Shown here: in pieces, positions 1 through 8,202 of the stretch | Layout: every line of letters begins with the position of its first letter | How positions within the stretch are numbered: position 1 is the first letter of the stretch | From: Blastococcus aggregatus | Lineage (GTDB): Bacteria > Actinomycetota > Actinomycetes > Mycobacteriales > Geodermatophilaceae | DNA: 64,000 nt | Assembly (NCBI RefSeq): GCF_900221005.1 | Contig: NZ_OBQI01000001.1 | Coordinates: forward strand, 930,001-994,000 | Direction of reading: 5' to 3' | Notes under the pieces: generated by a model | What the model saw: only the letters and a program-made list of their open reading frames with translations | What the model was told of the DNA's origin: nothing | Databases searched by the model: none | Position numbers and translations under genes: made by a program

Positions 1-700
1 ACTCGCGCTGGTCGGGCCGCGCGACCAGCGACGTCCCCGCCGCGGTCTTCCACCCGGCGGCCTCCACGACCGTGATCTCCTCGAACAGCGCGTCGACCTC
101 GCCCGGTGCCGGCTGCTCGACGGAGAACTCCACCTCGCCGAGCCCTTCCGCCCGGCGCAGCGCCGTCCGGAAGTCACCGCGACGGCGCTTGCTGAAGTGG
201 TGCTCGGGCTCGCGCCACCGCTCGGACAGCGCGATCGCGGGCGTGCCGGCCACCGCGCGGTCCAGCACCGCGGCGCGGCGCACGGGGAGCGCACGCAGGT
301 GCGGAAGCAGCGGCGAGTCGTCCGGCAGCCGCTTGAGCCGCACGGGCTGGCCGCGGCGGACGACGTCCTCCACCAGCGCCGCCAGGGCGGCCGGGTCGCT
401 GCCCCGGGCATCCGTCGGCTCCAGCAGCTGCCGCACGCCGAGCATCTCGGCGGTCCACGGGCGGCCCCGGCGCCGGACCAGCGGCAGCACCGCGTCCGGC
501 GCGTCCGGTGCGCCCGCGACGCCGACGGCGAGGGTGTGCCGGGAGCCGTAGACCTCGAGCCAGGCACGGACCCAGGCGCTGCCGCCGACCGGACCGCTGC
601 GCGAGGGGAGCGCGTCCCACCCGGCGGTCGAGCGCCGGACGTCGGCGACCGAGGTCAGGCACCGTACCGCGGAGCCAGGCTTCCGCTCGTCCGTCGCCAT
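1..700 (-). CDS. GNAT-type acetyltransferase, FemAB/BioF2-like (3' part beyond window)
   Basis: The reading frame is open from ATG at 700 to the left edge without a stop (233 codons seen). Residues about 168-184 read HHFSKRRRGDFRTALRR and residues 212-226 read EAAGWKTAAGTSL. These match the SKxRRxxLRR and E.xGWKxxxGTxL signatures of the BioF2-like/CelD acetyltransferase fold (PF13480), which is common in exopolysaccharide loci. A role in acylating a sugar or envelope component is inferred from the neighbours. It diverges from the GT2 gene at 905, and the shared region lies at 701-904. The C-terminal catalytic half lies outside the window, so substrate and completeness cannot be judged. Confidence 0.75.
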   Translation of the reverse strand, partial: MATDERKPGSAVRCLTSVADVRRSTAGWDALPSRSGPVGGSAWVRAWLEVYGSRHTLAVGVAGAPDAPDAVLPLVRRRGRPWTAEMLGVRQLLEPTDARGSDPAALAALVEDVVRRGQPVRLKRLPDDSPLLPHLRALPVRRAAVLDRAVAGTPAIALSERWREPEHHFSKRRRGDFRTALRRAEGLGEVEFSVEQPAPGEVDALFEEITVVEAAGWKTAAGTSLVARPDQRE

Positions 701-832
701 GCCGCACACCCTTCCGATCTCGCCACCGCTGCGCGCACGGCCTCGCTGGTCGACCATCACACAGCACGCGGTTGCATCGGCGAACTTCACCCCTGGGAGC
801 GACATCATCGTCGAGCCCGGCGGCGGCGGTCC

Positions 833-838
833 TAGGAT
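833..838 (+). promoter_or_regulatory. Candidate -10 box TAGGAT for a leaderless transcript
   Basis: TAGGAT lies 7 bases before the ATG at 846. The same hexamer at the same spacing precedes starts at 4447 (minus) and 58114 (plus). No convincing -35 box was seen. Confidence 0.45.
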
Positions 839-845
839 CGCCGCG

Positions 846-908
846 ATGACCCGGACAGCAGGCCGACCGCAGCACGCGGCACCCGGTCACCCCGTGGCTC
901 ACCGGTGA
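846..908 (+). CDS. Possible 20-residue leader peptide coupled to the GT2 gene
   Basis: ATG at 846 opens a 20-codon frame (MTRTAGRPQ...) whose TGA (906-908) overlaps the GTG of the glycosyltransferase at 905 as GTGA. The ATG sits 7 bases after a TAGGAT box, so the transcript would start on or near this ATG. The frame may exist only to bring ribosomes to a start that lacks its own Shine-Dalgarno sequence. This is inference; the peptide has no recognisable domain. Confidence 0.35.
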   Translation: MTRTAGRPQHAAPGHPVAHR

Positions 909-1804
909 CCACGACCCTCGTCGTCTCGCCCAGTGTCACGGCCTCGCACGCGGCCCGTTTCTGCGCCACGGCGGCGGCCGCGATCGCCGGCGGCGCTGAC
1001 CTGCGGGCGGTGCTGGTGGCCAACAGTGCCGAGACCCAGGCTCTCGCGGCCCAGTGGCCGGACATCGTCGTGCCGGGCTCGAACGCCGGCTTCGCGGCCA
1101 GCATCAACCTGGCCGCCGCCGGCCGGAGCTTCCGATGGCTCGTCGTCGCCAACGACGACATGGAGTTCGTCCCCGAGGCGTTCGAGGCGCTGGCTGCGCA
1201 CCTCGCCGGGGAACCGGACGACCGCCCCCACCTGATCCGGCTGACCGACGAGCCGTGGCGCCACCTCCCCGGGACCGCCGGCGTCTTCGCGGGCCTGTCC
1301 CTCGTGGAGAAGGTGGCGTACGGCCTCGGCCGCCCGCTGTCGCGCGAGTCGACGCCGCGCGAGGACGACGTCTACCCCTCCTTCGGGCTGGTCGCGATCA
1401 GCGCCCGGTTGTGGCAGCAGACGAACGGCATGGAGGAGCAGCTGCCCTTCTGCTACGAGGACGCCTGGTTCGTGCGCCAGGCGCGTGCGGCGGCCCCCGA
1501 TCTGCGGATCACCAGCTTCGACCTGGGTGTCCCGCACGCCCTGTCCTCGTCGACCGGGGCCAAGATCCACCTCGTGCTCCCGGTGATCGCCTGGTCCGCC
1601 GTGGTGTACCTGCAGTTGCTGGGCGTGCCTCCGCTGCGTGCGCGTGCGGTGTGCCTGGCCGCCCTCGTCATCCGGGCGCCGCTCTCCCTCGCCGGGACCG
1701 CGAACCGCCGCCGGCACCTGCTGGGCATCGGCCGCTCCGTGTGGGCGATCGTCACCGACCGCCGTCCCTCCCTGCCGGCGCCGACGGGGCCGGCTCCCTC
1801 CTGA
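905..1804 (+). CDS. Glycosyltransferase family 2 (rhamnosyltransferase-like)
   Basis: This 299-residue protein has the compact GT-A pattern of the WbbL/RfbF branch. PGSNAGFAASINLA occurs at residues 57-70, an acidic metal-binding stretch VANDDMEF at 81-88, and a later YEDAWFVRQAR where these enzymes carry their catalytic acidic residue. It should transfer a sugar from an NDP donor to a lipid-linked glycan on the cytoplasmic face of the membrane. GTG at 905 overlaps the TGA of a short upstream frame, which suggests translational coupling. It is transcribed away from the acetyltransferase-like gene and converges with the glycoside hydrolase at 1832. Donor and acceptor are not predictable; rhamnose is only a guess based on rmlB/rmlD further along. 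Confidence 0.8.
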   Translation: MTTTLVVSPSVTASHAARFCATAAAAIAGGADLRAVLVANSAETQALAAQWPDIVVPGSNAGFAASINLAAAGRSFRWLVVANDDMEFVPEAFEALAAHLAGEPDDRPHLIRLTDEPWRHLPGTAGVFAGLSLVEKVAYGLGRPLSRESTPREDDVYPSFGLVAISARLWQQTNGMEEQLPFCYEDAWFVRQARAAAPDLRITSFDLGVPHALSSSTGAKIHLVLPVIAWSAVVYLQLLGVPPLRARAVCLAALVIRAPLSLAGTANRRRHLLGIGRSVWAIVTDRRPSLPAPTGPAPS

Positions 1805-1831
1805 GGCCGGGCCGGCTCGGCCGGCCTCGGC

Positions 1832-2950
1832 TCAGCGGTCGGCGTCCCGTTCCAGCACGTCGGCGCTGGGCGTGCCGGCGATGGCGAAGCCCTCGCCGGT
1901 GTACACCGTGACGCCCTGGAGCCAGGGCCACGCGGCGGCCCGGTCGAGCGCGGCGGCGAGGTACTCGCCGCGGCGGGGCTCGGGCACGAAGTACCAGTTC
2001 CCGGGCGTCCGGTCGTAGCCGAACTCGCCGACGACGACGTCGCGCCAGATGCCCTCGTCCGCGTGGACCTGCGCGCGGAGCCGCTCCAGGCCGAGGAAGG
2101 TCATGTCCTTGACGCCGTAGGGCGTCTCGACGTCGCGGCTCCCCGCCTCCTCCAGGGGGTCGTAGCCGACGCCGTCGCCCCCGGCGTAGGGGTGCACCCC
2201 GAGCTGGTCGTAGAAGAAGCGGTTGGACGCGTTGCCGCCCAGATCGGCCAGCGCGGTACTGAGCTCGTGCATGTACCCGAGGTCGTTGTTGCTCAAGATC
2301 CCGCCGATGATCTGCGCGTCGGGGTCGACGGCGTCGGCGGCCGTCCAGACCGCCTTGAGCAGGCCCGCGTACTGGCGCGGATCCGGCCCCTGCCGCCAGG
2401 CCTCCACGAGGTTGGGCTCGTTCCACACCTCGTAGCCGGCCACCCGCGTGCCGAAGCGCTCGACGAGCTGCGCGAAGAGGCCCGCCCAGACCTCGGCGTC
2501 CGGGCCGACGGGGGCGAACCACGTGCCGCGGGGATCCATCCACTGCGGCGTGCTGTTGACGTGCAGGTAGAAGCGCAGCCCCAGCTCGTCCGCGCGCTCG
2601 ACCAGGGGGTCCAGCGGTGCGGTGGTGCAGCTCCGGTCCGCGTCGCACAGCCAGCTGAGGTCGGCGGTCACCCGGACGCCGGCGGCCCCGTCGGCGGCCG
2701 CGCGCGTCACCTCGTCGTAGGCGTTCGCCCGGGTCTGGGTGCTGCCGTCGGGCTGCTCGCCGCCGACGGGGCTCAACGGCACGACGACCTTCGTGCCGCC
2801 ACGCGCCGGTTCGGCAGGCCCCCCGGGCAGCAGAGCCAGTCCGCCGGCCGCGACCAGGGCGAGCACGGCCGCCACGACCAGCCAGGTCCGCCCGCGGCGA
2901 GGGGACGCGGCCGGGACCGCGGAGGCCGTCGGTGCCGCCATCACTCGCAC
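1832..2950 (-). CDS. Exported glycoside hydrolase, clan GH-A (GH39/GH5-like)
   Basis: The protein has 372 residues. It begins with an uncleaved signal or membrane anchor (about residues 22-41) and continues as a TIM-barrel hydrolase. The acid/base glutamate is visible in YEVWNEPN (E178) and the likely nucleophile in VVVGEFGYD (E309), the usual clan A arrangement. The GTG start at 2950 is preferred because GGAGGAGG lies 7 bases upstream; an ATG three codons later is the alternative. The protein probably trims or releases the polymer made by this locus. Glycosidases of this type are often embedded in synthase/Wzy clusters. It converges with the GT2 gene and diverges from the Wzz-like gene at 3046. 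Confidence 0.8.
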   Translation of the reverse strand: MRVMAAPTASAVPAASPRRGRTWLVVAAVLALVAAGGLALLPGGPAEPARGGTKVVVPLSPVGGEQPDGSTQTRANAYDEVTRAAADGAAGVRVTADLSWLCDADRSCTTAPLDPLVERADELGLRFYLHVNSTPQWMDPRGTWFAPVGPDAEVWAGLFAQLVERFGTRVAGYEVWNEPNLVEAWRQGPDPRQYAGLLKAVWTAADAVDPDAQIIGGILSNNDLGYMHELSTALADLGGNASNRFFYDQLGVHPYAGGDGVGYDPLEEAGSRDVETPYGVKDMTFLGLERLRAQVHADEGIWRDVVVGEFGYDRTPGNWYFVPEPRRGEYLAAALDRAAAWPWLQGVTVYTGEGFAIAGTPSADVLERDADR

Positions 2951-3045
2951 GGGCGAACCTCCTCCGACGTGGGCGGGCACTGCGGCCGACACCACGTCCC
3001 GCCTGCCATGATGACCCAGAACTGCAACCCCGCGGGAGACCGGCC

Positions 3046-3690
3046 ATGAGCGAGGACAGCGCACCCGCCGTGGGCGGACTGCCGGGTGTCCGGCTCGTCC
3101 TGCGCCGCTCCTGGTGGGTGGCGCTCGGACTGGCGGTCGGCCTCGGAGCCGGCGCGGGTGTCGGTGCGGTCCGCCCGCCGGTGTTCGAGTCGACGGCCGT
3201 CCTGACCGTCTCCGCCGGCGACGGCGTGACGTCGGGCGACGCCTCGCGCGCGGCGCAGGCCCTCGCCCGGCTCGCCACCGAGCCGGGGGTGGTGCGCGAC
3301 CCGCTCCGCGCCGCCGGGCTCCCGGACGCCGCCGCGAATCCCCGCCGCTCGGTGCGGGCGCAGGCCGCACCCGACGCGCCGATCCTGACCATCACCGGCG
3401 CGGCGTCCGAGGCGTCGACGGCGCGCGATCTCGCCGCGACGGTCAGCGAGGCGCTCGCCGACCTGGAGCCGTACCCGCCGTTCACCGCCACGGTCGTCGC
3501 GGACGCCGAGCTGCCTCCCGGGCCGCGCACGCCGACCTGGGTCGAGGCGGCGGGTGGCGCCGGGCTGGGCACCGCGCTGGCGCTGGTGCTCGCGGCGACG
3601 ATCCCCGGACGGCGGACCGCATCGAGGAGCCGGGCCGACGACCAGGCGGCCGCCGAGGCCGAGCCCGACCCGGACCTGCTCAGGTACTGA
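3046..3690 (+). CDS. Wzz/CapA-like chain-length or co-polymerase protein
   Basis: The protein has 214 residues and two membrane segments, near residues 20-40 (RRSWWVALGLAVGLGAG) and near 170-190 (GGAGLGTALALVLAATI). They enclose an extracytoplasmic alpha/beta region, which is the topology of Wzz-type polysaccharide co-polymerases. No Walker kinase domain is present. The start is ATG 3046, with GGGAG 8 bases upstream. It converges with a second protein of the same layout at 3734-4447, so the locus carries two short Wzz-like proteins next to the polymerase. The family call rests on topology and neighbourhood rather than on a diagnostic motif. Confidence 0.65.
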   Translation: MSEDSAPAVGGLPGVRLVLRRSWWVALGLAVGLGAGAGVGAVRPPVFESTAVLTVSAGDGVTSGDASRAAQALARLATEPGVVRDPLRAAGLPDAAANPRRSVRAQAAPDAPILTITGAASEASTARDLAATVSEALADLEPYPPFTATVVADAELPPGPRTPTWVEAAGGAGLGTALALVLAATIPGRRTASRSRADDQAAAEAEPDPDLLRY

Positions 3691-3733
3691 GCAGGCCCGG
3701 AGCGTCCGATCCGGCCCTCAGCCGGTCAGCTGG

Positions 3734-4447
3734 TCAGGTGGTCCGGCGACGGCGCAGCCGCTGCGCGCCGACGAGCCCGATCAGGCCCCCGAAGAGCGCG
3801 GCCGCCGTCACCAGGAGCGGGCTCAGCAGCTCGCTGCCGCCGGCCGGAGGCACGGCGGTGGCGACCTGCTCCAGCTCGTAGCCCGGCACCCGCTCGCCCC
3901 GGTCCTGCTCCAGGAGCACCGCCGCCACCGCGTTGGCCCAGGTGGCGGACCGCTCGGCATCGGCGGTGGTGACCCGGACGGCGATCACGGGCGAGTCGGC
4001 ATCCAGCACCAGCTCCAACCGGGAGGCGAGCACGGGCGTGGCCACGTCGAGCGCGTCGGCTGCGTCGGACAGGACGGCGTCGGAGCTGCCGATCTTCACC
4101 CAGATCCCGGCGACGGGTTGGGAGACCGGGGCCGCGGGGTCGGTGGGCAGCACCGTCACCAGCGCCTCGGCGGCGTAGGTCGGTTCGGCCTGCTGGTTGG
4201 CCACCAAGCCGGCGCCGCCCAGCAGGAGTGCGCCGAGCAGCGGGAGGACGACCAGCCAGACCCACGACCGCCGCCTGCGCGCGCCCACCAGGGGAGCGCC
4301 CTGCTGCGCAGAGCGCGGCACGGCGGTGGCTCCGGGGTCGTCGACCCCGGGCGTCTCGTCCCGGAGGTCGGACTGCGGGGCGCCGGGCGAGGGCTCGTCG
4401 ACCTCGCCGACGGCCGGCACAGCGCCGGTCCTCCCCCCAGTCCCCAC
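3734..4447 (-). CDS. Second Wzz-like transmembrane protein
   Basis: The protein has 237 residues, with a Pro/Asp-rich cytoplasmic tail of about 55 residues. A transmembrane segment follows (SWVWLVVLPLLGALLLGGAG), then an extracytoplasmic domain starting with the Wzz-like YAAEALVTVLPTDP, and a second transmembrane segment near the C-terminus ending in RRRR. It probably modulates chain length of the polymer made by the Wzy-type protein at 4640, from which it diverges. The GTG start at 4447 follows a TAGGAT box by 6 bases, so the mRNA is probably leaderless. There is no kinase motif. Confidence 0.65.
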   Translation of the reverse strand: MGTGGRTGAVPAVGEVDEPSPGAPQSDLRDETPGVDDPGATAVPRSAQQGAPLVGARRRRSWVWLVVLPLLGALLLGGAGLVANQQAEPTYAAEALVTVLPTDPAAPVSQPVAGIWVKIGSSDAVLSDAADALDVATPVLASRLELVLDADSPVIAVRVTTADAERSATWANAVAAVLLEQDRGERVPGYELEQVATAVPPAGGSELLSPLLVTAAALFGGLIGLVGAQRLRRRRTT

Positions 4448-4453
4448 GGCGCG

Positions 4454-4459
4454 ATCCTA
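4454..4459 (-). promoter_or_regulatory. Candidate -10 box TAGGAT, leaderless start at 4447
   Basis: On the minus strand TAGGAT is followed by six bases (CGCGCC) and then the GTG start of the Wzz-like gene. The spacing matches the other leaderless candidates in this window. Confidence 0.5.
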
Positions 4460-4639
4460 GGCTCCGGCGGCCATCGGGCCCGCGCTGCCACGCGAACGGG
4501 TGACCCCGGGCGGGTGCGGGCGCCGCGTGAACCTGCCGGCGCCGAACCGGCTGGCAGACTGCCGCCAGCGTCCCGTCGGGCCGGACCGGCCCGCCGGTCC
4601 ACCGGGGGGCGCCGTCCACGGGCAGGGGGTGAGCGACGC

Positions 4640-5977
4640 ATGGCACTGGCCCAGGTCTCCTCCCTCGACCTCTCCCAGCGGCGACTCCCCGACCTCGCGC
4701 GGCGGCTGCCCGATCTCGCGCTGCGGCCCGCCACCTGGATCGCCGTGGCGGTGCTGCTGCTCGCGGTGTCCCCGGCGGCGACCTCGGGCGACAGCCCGAT
4801 CGCCCTGAGCGACGTGGCGGTCGCGGTCGCCGGGCTGCTCGCCGTCCGCACGATCCTGCGGGGCGAGCAGCTCGACGTGGCCCGCAGCGTGCCGGCCCTG
4901 GGACTGCTGGCGATCGGCACGGCGGGCCTGATCGCGGCGGTTCTCTCGCACAACGTGCCCACCAACGTGGTGGGCGCGGTCCGGTACGTCGAGCTGTTCC
5001 TCGTCGCCCCGCTCGCGGTGATGGTCGCGCTCCGGACGCGCACCGACGCCTTCATCCTGCTGGGCGCCCTCGTCGGGCTCGGGGTGGGGGAAGGCGCGCT
5101 GGGCCTGGTCCAGTTCGCGACGGGCACCGGCGCCGGGATCGGCGAGGACAGCATCCGCGCGGTCGGCACGTTCGGCGCCTACAACATCGGCTCGCTGGCG
5201 CAGATCACCGCGGTCGGGTTCGTCATCTGCCTCGCCGTCGTCGTGGTCCAGGACGGTGCCTTCCGCGCCTGGGCGGCCGCGGGCGCGACGGTGCTCCTGC
5301 TGGCCAACCTCGCCAGCCTCAGCCGCAGCGCCTGGGTCGCCCTCGCCGTCGCCGCCCTCGTGACGGTCAGCCGTGGCCGGCCGGCCCGGCTGCTCGGCGC
5401 GGTGACCGCCGCACTCGCCCTGGCCGCGCTGATCCTCCCGCCCCTGGTGACCAGCGAGACCCCGATCGGCGACCGCGTGGCCAGCCTGCTGTCCTCCGAC
5501 GCGGCTCCGGACCAGTCGCTCGTCGACCGGCAGGCGCTGTGGGCGGCCGCCGTCGACATGTCCCTGGACAACCCGCTCACCGGCGTCGGACTGCGCGCCT
5601 TCCCGGACTTCCGGGACGCCTACGCCGACTTCAGCCTGCTGGGCTCGAGCGACATCTCCTTCGGGTCGTCCTTCGACCGGGTGGCCCTGGAGTCACCGCA
5701 CAGCCTCTACCTGCTGGTCGCGAGCGAGCAGGGCCTCGTGGCGCTCCTCGTCCTGGTCACCGTCCTCGCCGTCCTGCTCGCGCGGGGGCTGGTGCGTGCT
5801 GCCCGACGGCGCTCCGACCTGTCGACGACGATCGCGCTGGCCGGGGTGGGCCTGCTCTCCTTCGAGCTGGTCAGCATGATCACCGGCGACCTCGGCGGCC
5901 CCGGATCGATCCTCACCGGGATCTGCCTGGGGCTGGCCGGCTGGGCGGCCGCCGACGTCGATCTGCACGGCCCGTGA
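4640..5977 (+). CDS. O-antigen ligase/polymerase (Wzy-type) membrane protein
   Basis: The 445-residue polytopic protein has about 10-12 hydrophobic segments and the central Wzy_C-like hallmarks. LANLASLSRSAWVALAVAA lies around residues 215-233. A large periplasmic loop follows (about 275-355) containing DRQALWAAAVDM, NPLTGVGLRAF and ESPHSLYLLVASEQG, the last two being typical of O-antigen ligase/polymerase proteins (PF04932). It would polymerise or ligate lipid-linked repeat units on the outer face of the membrane. ATG 4640 follows a G-rich Shine-Dalgarno-like stretch. Its TGA overlaps the ATG of the flippase at 5977 (TGATG), so the two are translationally coupled. Confidence 0.85.
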   Translation: MALAQVSSLDLSQRRLPDLARRLPDLALRPATWIAVAVLLLAVSPAATSGDSPIALSDVAVAVAGLLAVRTILRGEQLDVARSVPALGLLAIGTAGLIAAVLSHNVPTNVVGAVRYVELFLVAPLAVMVALRTRTDAFILLGALVGLGVGEGALGLVQFATGTGAGIGEDSIRAVGTFGAYNIGSLAQITAVGFVICLAVVVVQDGAFRAWAAAGATVLLLANLASLSRSAWVALAVAALVTVSRGRPARLLGAVTAALALAALILPPLVTSETPIGDRVASLLSSDAAPDQSLVDRQALWAAAVDMSLDNPLTGVGLRAFPDFRDAYADFSLLGSSDISFGSSFDRVALESPHSLYLLVASEQGLVALLVLVTVLAVLLARGLVRAARRRSDLSTTIALAGVGLLSFELVSMITGDLGGPGSILTGICLGLAGWAAADVDLHGP

Positions 5978-7230
5978 TGCCGGCGCCCGCTCCGCCGGGG
6001 CGTCGCTCGCTCCTCACGGGTGTCCCGGTCAAGCGGCTGGCCGGGTTCATGGGGCTCCCGCTGATCTCCGCCGCGGCGCCCTTCCTGGTGCTGCCCGTGC
6101 TGCTGCGCTACGTCGGGACGGAGGCGTGGGCGGGCATCGCGATCGGGCAGTCGATCGGGGCCGGGGTCTCCACCCTCGTGCTGCTGGGCTGGCCCGTCGT
6201 CGGCCCCTCCGCCGTCGCGGCGGCCCCTGGCCGGGGACGGGCGCTCTACACGCGCAGCCTGATCTCGCGGCTCACCGTGTTCGTGGTCGCCGCGCCGTGC
6301 GGCGTCGCGCTGGCGGTGCTGCTCTCCCCCGACGGGGTGCGGACCGCGACCGGCCTCATGGCGCTGGCGATGTCCATGCTGGGCCTGTCCGCCACCTGGT
6401 TCTTCGTCGGATCGGGCCGGCCGGGGTCGATCGCCCGGTACGAGACGGTGCCGCGGGTGGCCGCCACGGCCCTGGCCGCGCTGCTCGTCTCGCTCCACCC
6501 GCTGGCCTGGCTGTACCCGGCGGTGCTGCTGCTCACCTCGACGGTGCTGACCGTGGTGGTGTCCGCCCGCTACTGGGAGCGCACGCGGCTGACTCCGCTG
6601 CGGACGACCGGCCGCGTGGTGCGGGATCAGTGGGCGGCGGTGGGGGTGTCGGTCCAGGCGGCGGTCAACACCTCCCTGCCCCTGACGATCCTGGCGGCGG
6701 TCGCGCCCCGCACCGTCGCGGCGTTCGCCGCCCTCGACCGGATCACCAAGTTCGCCGTCTTCGCCCTGGGTCCGGTCGGCCTGGCGTTCCAGGGCTGGGT
6801 CGCCGAACCCTCCGAGTCGCCGGCCCGCCGGCGCAGGACGGCGCTGGTGGTCACGGCCACGGCCGGGCTGCTGCTGGCCGGTGGGTTCCTGCTGGCCGCG
6901 CCACCCCTGCTGGAGGTGCTGTTCGCCGGCCGGATCGAGGTGCCGGGGATCGCGATCGTGTTCGCCGCGGTGAGCATCGTGTGCGTCGCGCTGGGCACGA
7001 CGCTCGGCTTCCACCACCTGGTCCCCCTGGGGATGAGCACCTGGCTGGCGCTGAGCACCGCGATCAGCATGGTGGTGGTGACCGTCTCGATGGTCGTCCT
7101 CCCGCCGCTGCAGGGCGTCACCGGGGCGGCGCTGGCCATCATGCTGGCCGAGGTCTCCGTGGTGATCACCCAGACCCTGGCCCTGGTGCTCCGCCGGTCG
7201 GGCCGACCGGTGGAGCTGCCCGTCGGGTGA
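5977..7230 (+). CDS. Polysaccharide flippase, Wzx/MOP superfamily
   Basis: This 417-residue protein is almost entirely hydrophobic with about 12 membrane segments. The layout is that of Wzx/RfbX O-unit exporters: an early GFMGLPLISAAAPFLVLPVLL, a charged cytoplasmic loop near the middle, and paired six-helix halves. It should flip undecaprenyl-diphosphate-linked repeat units outward for the Wzy-type enzyme encoded immediately upstream, with which it overlaps by one base. A second flippase at 27898 belongs to the other cluster, which suggests two separate glycan export routes. It converges with the deacetylase at 7241. Confidence 0.8.
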   Translation: MPAPAPPGRRSLLTGVPVKRLAGFMGLPLISAAAPFLVLPVLLRYVGTEAWAGIAIGQSIGAGVSTLVLLGWPVVGPSAVAAAPGRGRALYTRSLISRLTVFVVAAPCGVALAVLLSPDGVRTATGLMALAMSMLGLSATWFFVGSGRPGSIARYETVPRVAATALAALLVSLHPLAWLYPAVLLLTSTVLTVVVSARYWERTRLTPLRTTGRVVRDQWAAVGVSVQAAVNTSLPLTILAAVAPRTVAAFAALDRITKFAVFALGPVGLAFQGWVAEPSESPARRRRTALVVTATAGLLLAGGFLLAAPPLLEVLFAGRIEVPGIAIVFAAVSIVCVALGTTLGFHHLVPLGMSTWLALSTAISMVVVTVSMVVLPPLQGVTGAALAIMLAEVSVVITQTLALVLRRSGRPVELPVG

Positions 7231-7240
7231 CGCCCACGGG

Positions 7241-7975
7241 TCAGGACGCCGCGGCCCTGGACCGCGCGCGGAGACGGTGCCTGAGGAACTTCACCTCCAG
7301 CCGGAGGCCCGTGTCCTTCTGCCCGACGAAGAACCGGGGGATCGCATGCCGCCGCGGCCGGGTGTGGTCGTCGGTGACGCAGGCGTAGTCGTAGCCGGCG
7401 TCGACCACCGCCTGGACGGCCGCCTCGTCGAACGACCCGTAGGGGAAGCAGAAGCCAGGGACGTCCCTCCCGAGGACCTCGGCCAGCGCCCGGCGGCTGT
7501 CGGCGATCTCGGCGGTCCGCTCCGCGGCCGTAGCTCCGGCGAGCCGGACGTGCGTGCCGCTGTGGCTGCCCACCTCGTGGCCGGCGGCCGCGATGGCCCG
7601 GACGTCGTCGGCGGTGACCAGCGGAAGGCTCGGCTCCTGGTCCCAGTCGCTGCGCCCGCCCAGCTTCCCGGTGACGACGTAGACGCTCGACGTCATGCCG
7701 TGGTGGTCGAGGACCGGCATCGCGTGGTCGACGAAGTCGCGGTAGCCGTCGTCGAAGGTGAGCGCGACCAGCCGACGGGCCCGACCGCGGTCGACGGCAA
7801 CCAGCCACTCGGCCACCGACACGCCCTGGAGCCCGCGTCGGCGAAGGTGCGCCAGCTGCTGGTCGAGCCGGTCGGGGGCCACGCGCAGCGCGTGCGGGTC
7901 CGGGCCGTGCGACGGACTGATCGAGTGGTACATCAGGACTCGGGGCGCGCGACCGAACACGCTGGCAGGACCCAT
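7241..7975 (-). CDS. Polysaccharide deacetylase, NodB domain
   Basis: The protein has 244 residues and carries the carbohydrate esterase 4 motifs. MYHSIS is near the N-terminus, TFDDGYRD (residues 73-80) supplies the catalytic base and first metal ligand, SHSGTH supplies the two metal histidines, and CFPYGSFDE is motif 3. It would N-deacetylate amino sugars in the polymer or precursor. No clear signal peptide is visible, so it may act inside the cell or leave by an unrecognised route. A second deacetylase in this window (15034-15973) is decayed, so this may be the functional copy for the region. Confidence 0.85.
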   Translation of the reverse strand: MGPASVFGRAPRVLMYHSISPSHGPDPHALRVAPDRLDQQLAHLRRRGLQGVSVAEWLVAVDRGRARRLVALTFDDGYRDFVDHAMPVLDHHGMTSSVYVVTGKLGGRSDWDQEPSLPLVTADDVRAIAAAGHEVGSHSGTHVRLAGATAAERTAEIADSRRALAEVLGRDVPGFCFPYGSFDEAAVQAVVDAGYDYACVTDDHTRPRRHAIPRFFVGQKDTGLRLEVKFLRHRLRARSRAAAS

Positions 7976-8202
7976 GTGATCATCCTGCCTGCCGGTGCGG
8001 TCGGTGAGGTGTCGTCGAGATCACACGACGATTGCTGACCAACATCATCACTTTGAGTCACGGCGGGCCGCATCCGCTTGCCTCTGCGCCGCCGGACGGC
8101 TCTCGCGCGACGGAACCGGGTCGACACGATCCCGCATGCCCCATGATCGTGAGATAAGCCCAGGTCAGAAACGATCTGGCCGACCGCGGGGGGAGGACGC
8201 AC

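Noticed and set aside
174..902. 242-codon minus-strand frame at the left end
   Set aside because: Arg/Pro-rich with no motif. The real gene is in another frame (ATG 700 to the window edge) and shows acetyltransferase signatures.
7976..8202. Riboswitch such as a cyclic di-AMP element upstream of the exported protein at 8203
   Set aside because: The 227 bases contain short palindromes but not the conserved core I would expect for a known class. Only a strong Shine-Dalgarno sequence before 8203 can be supported.
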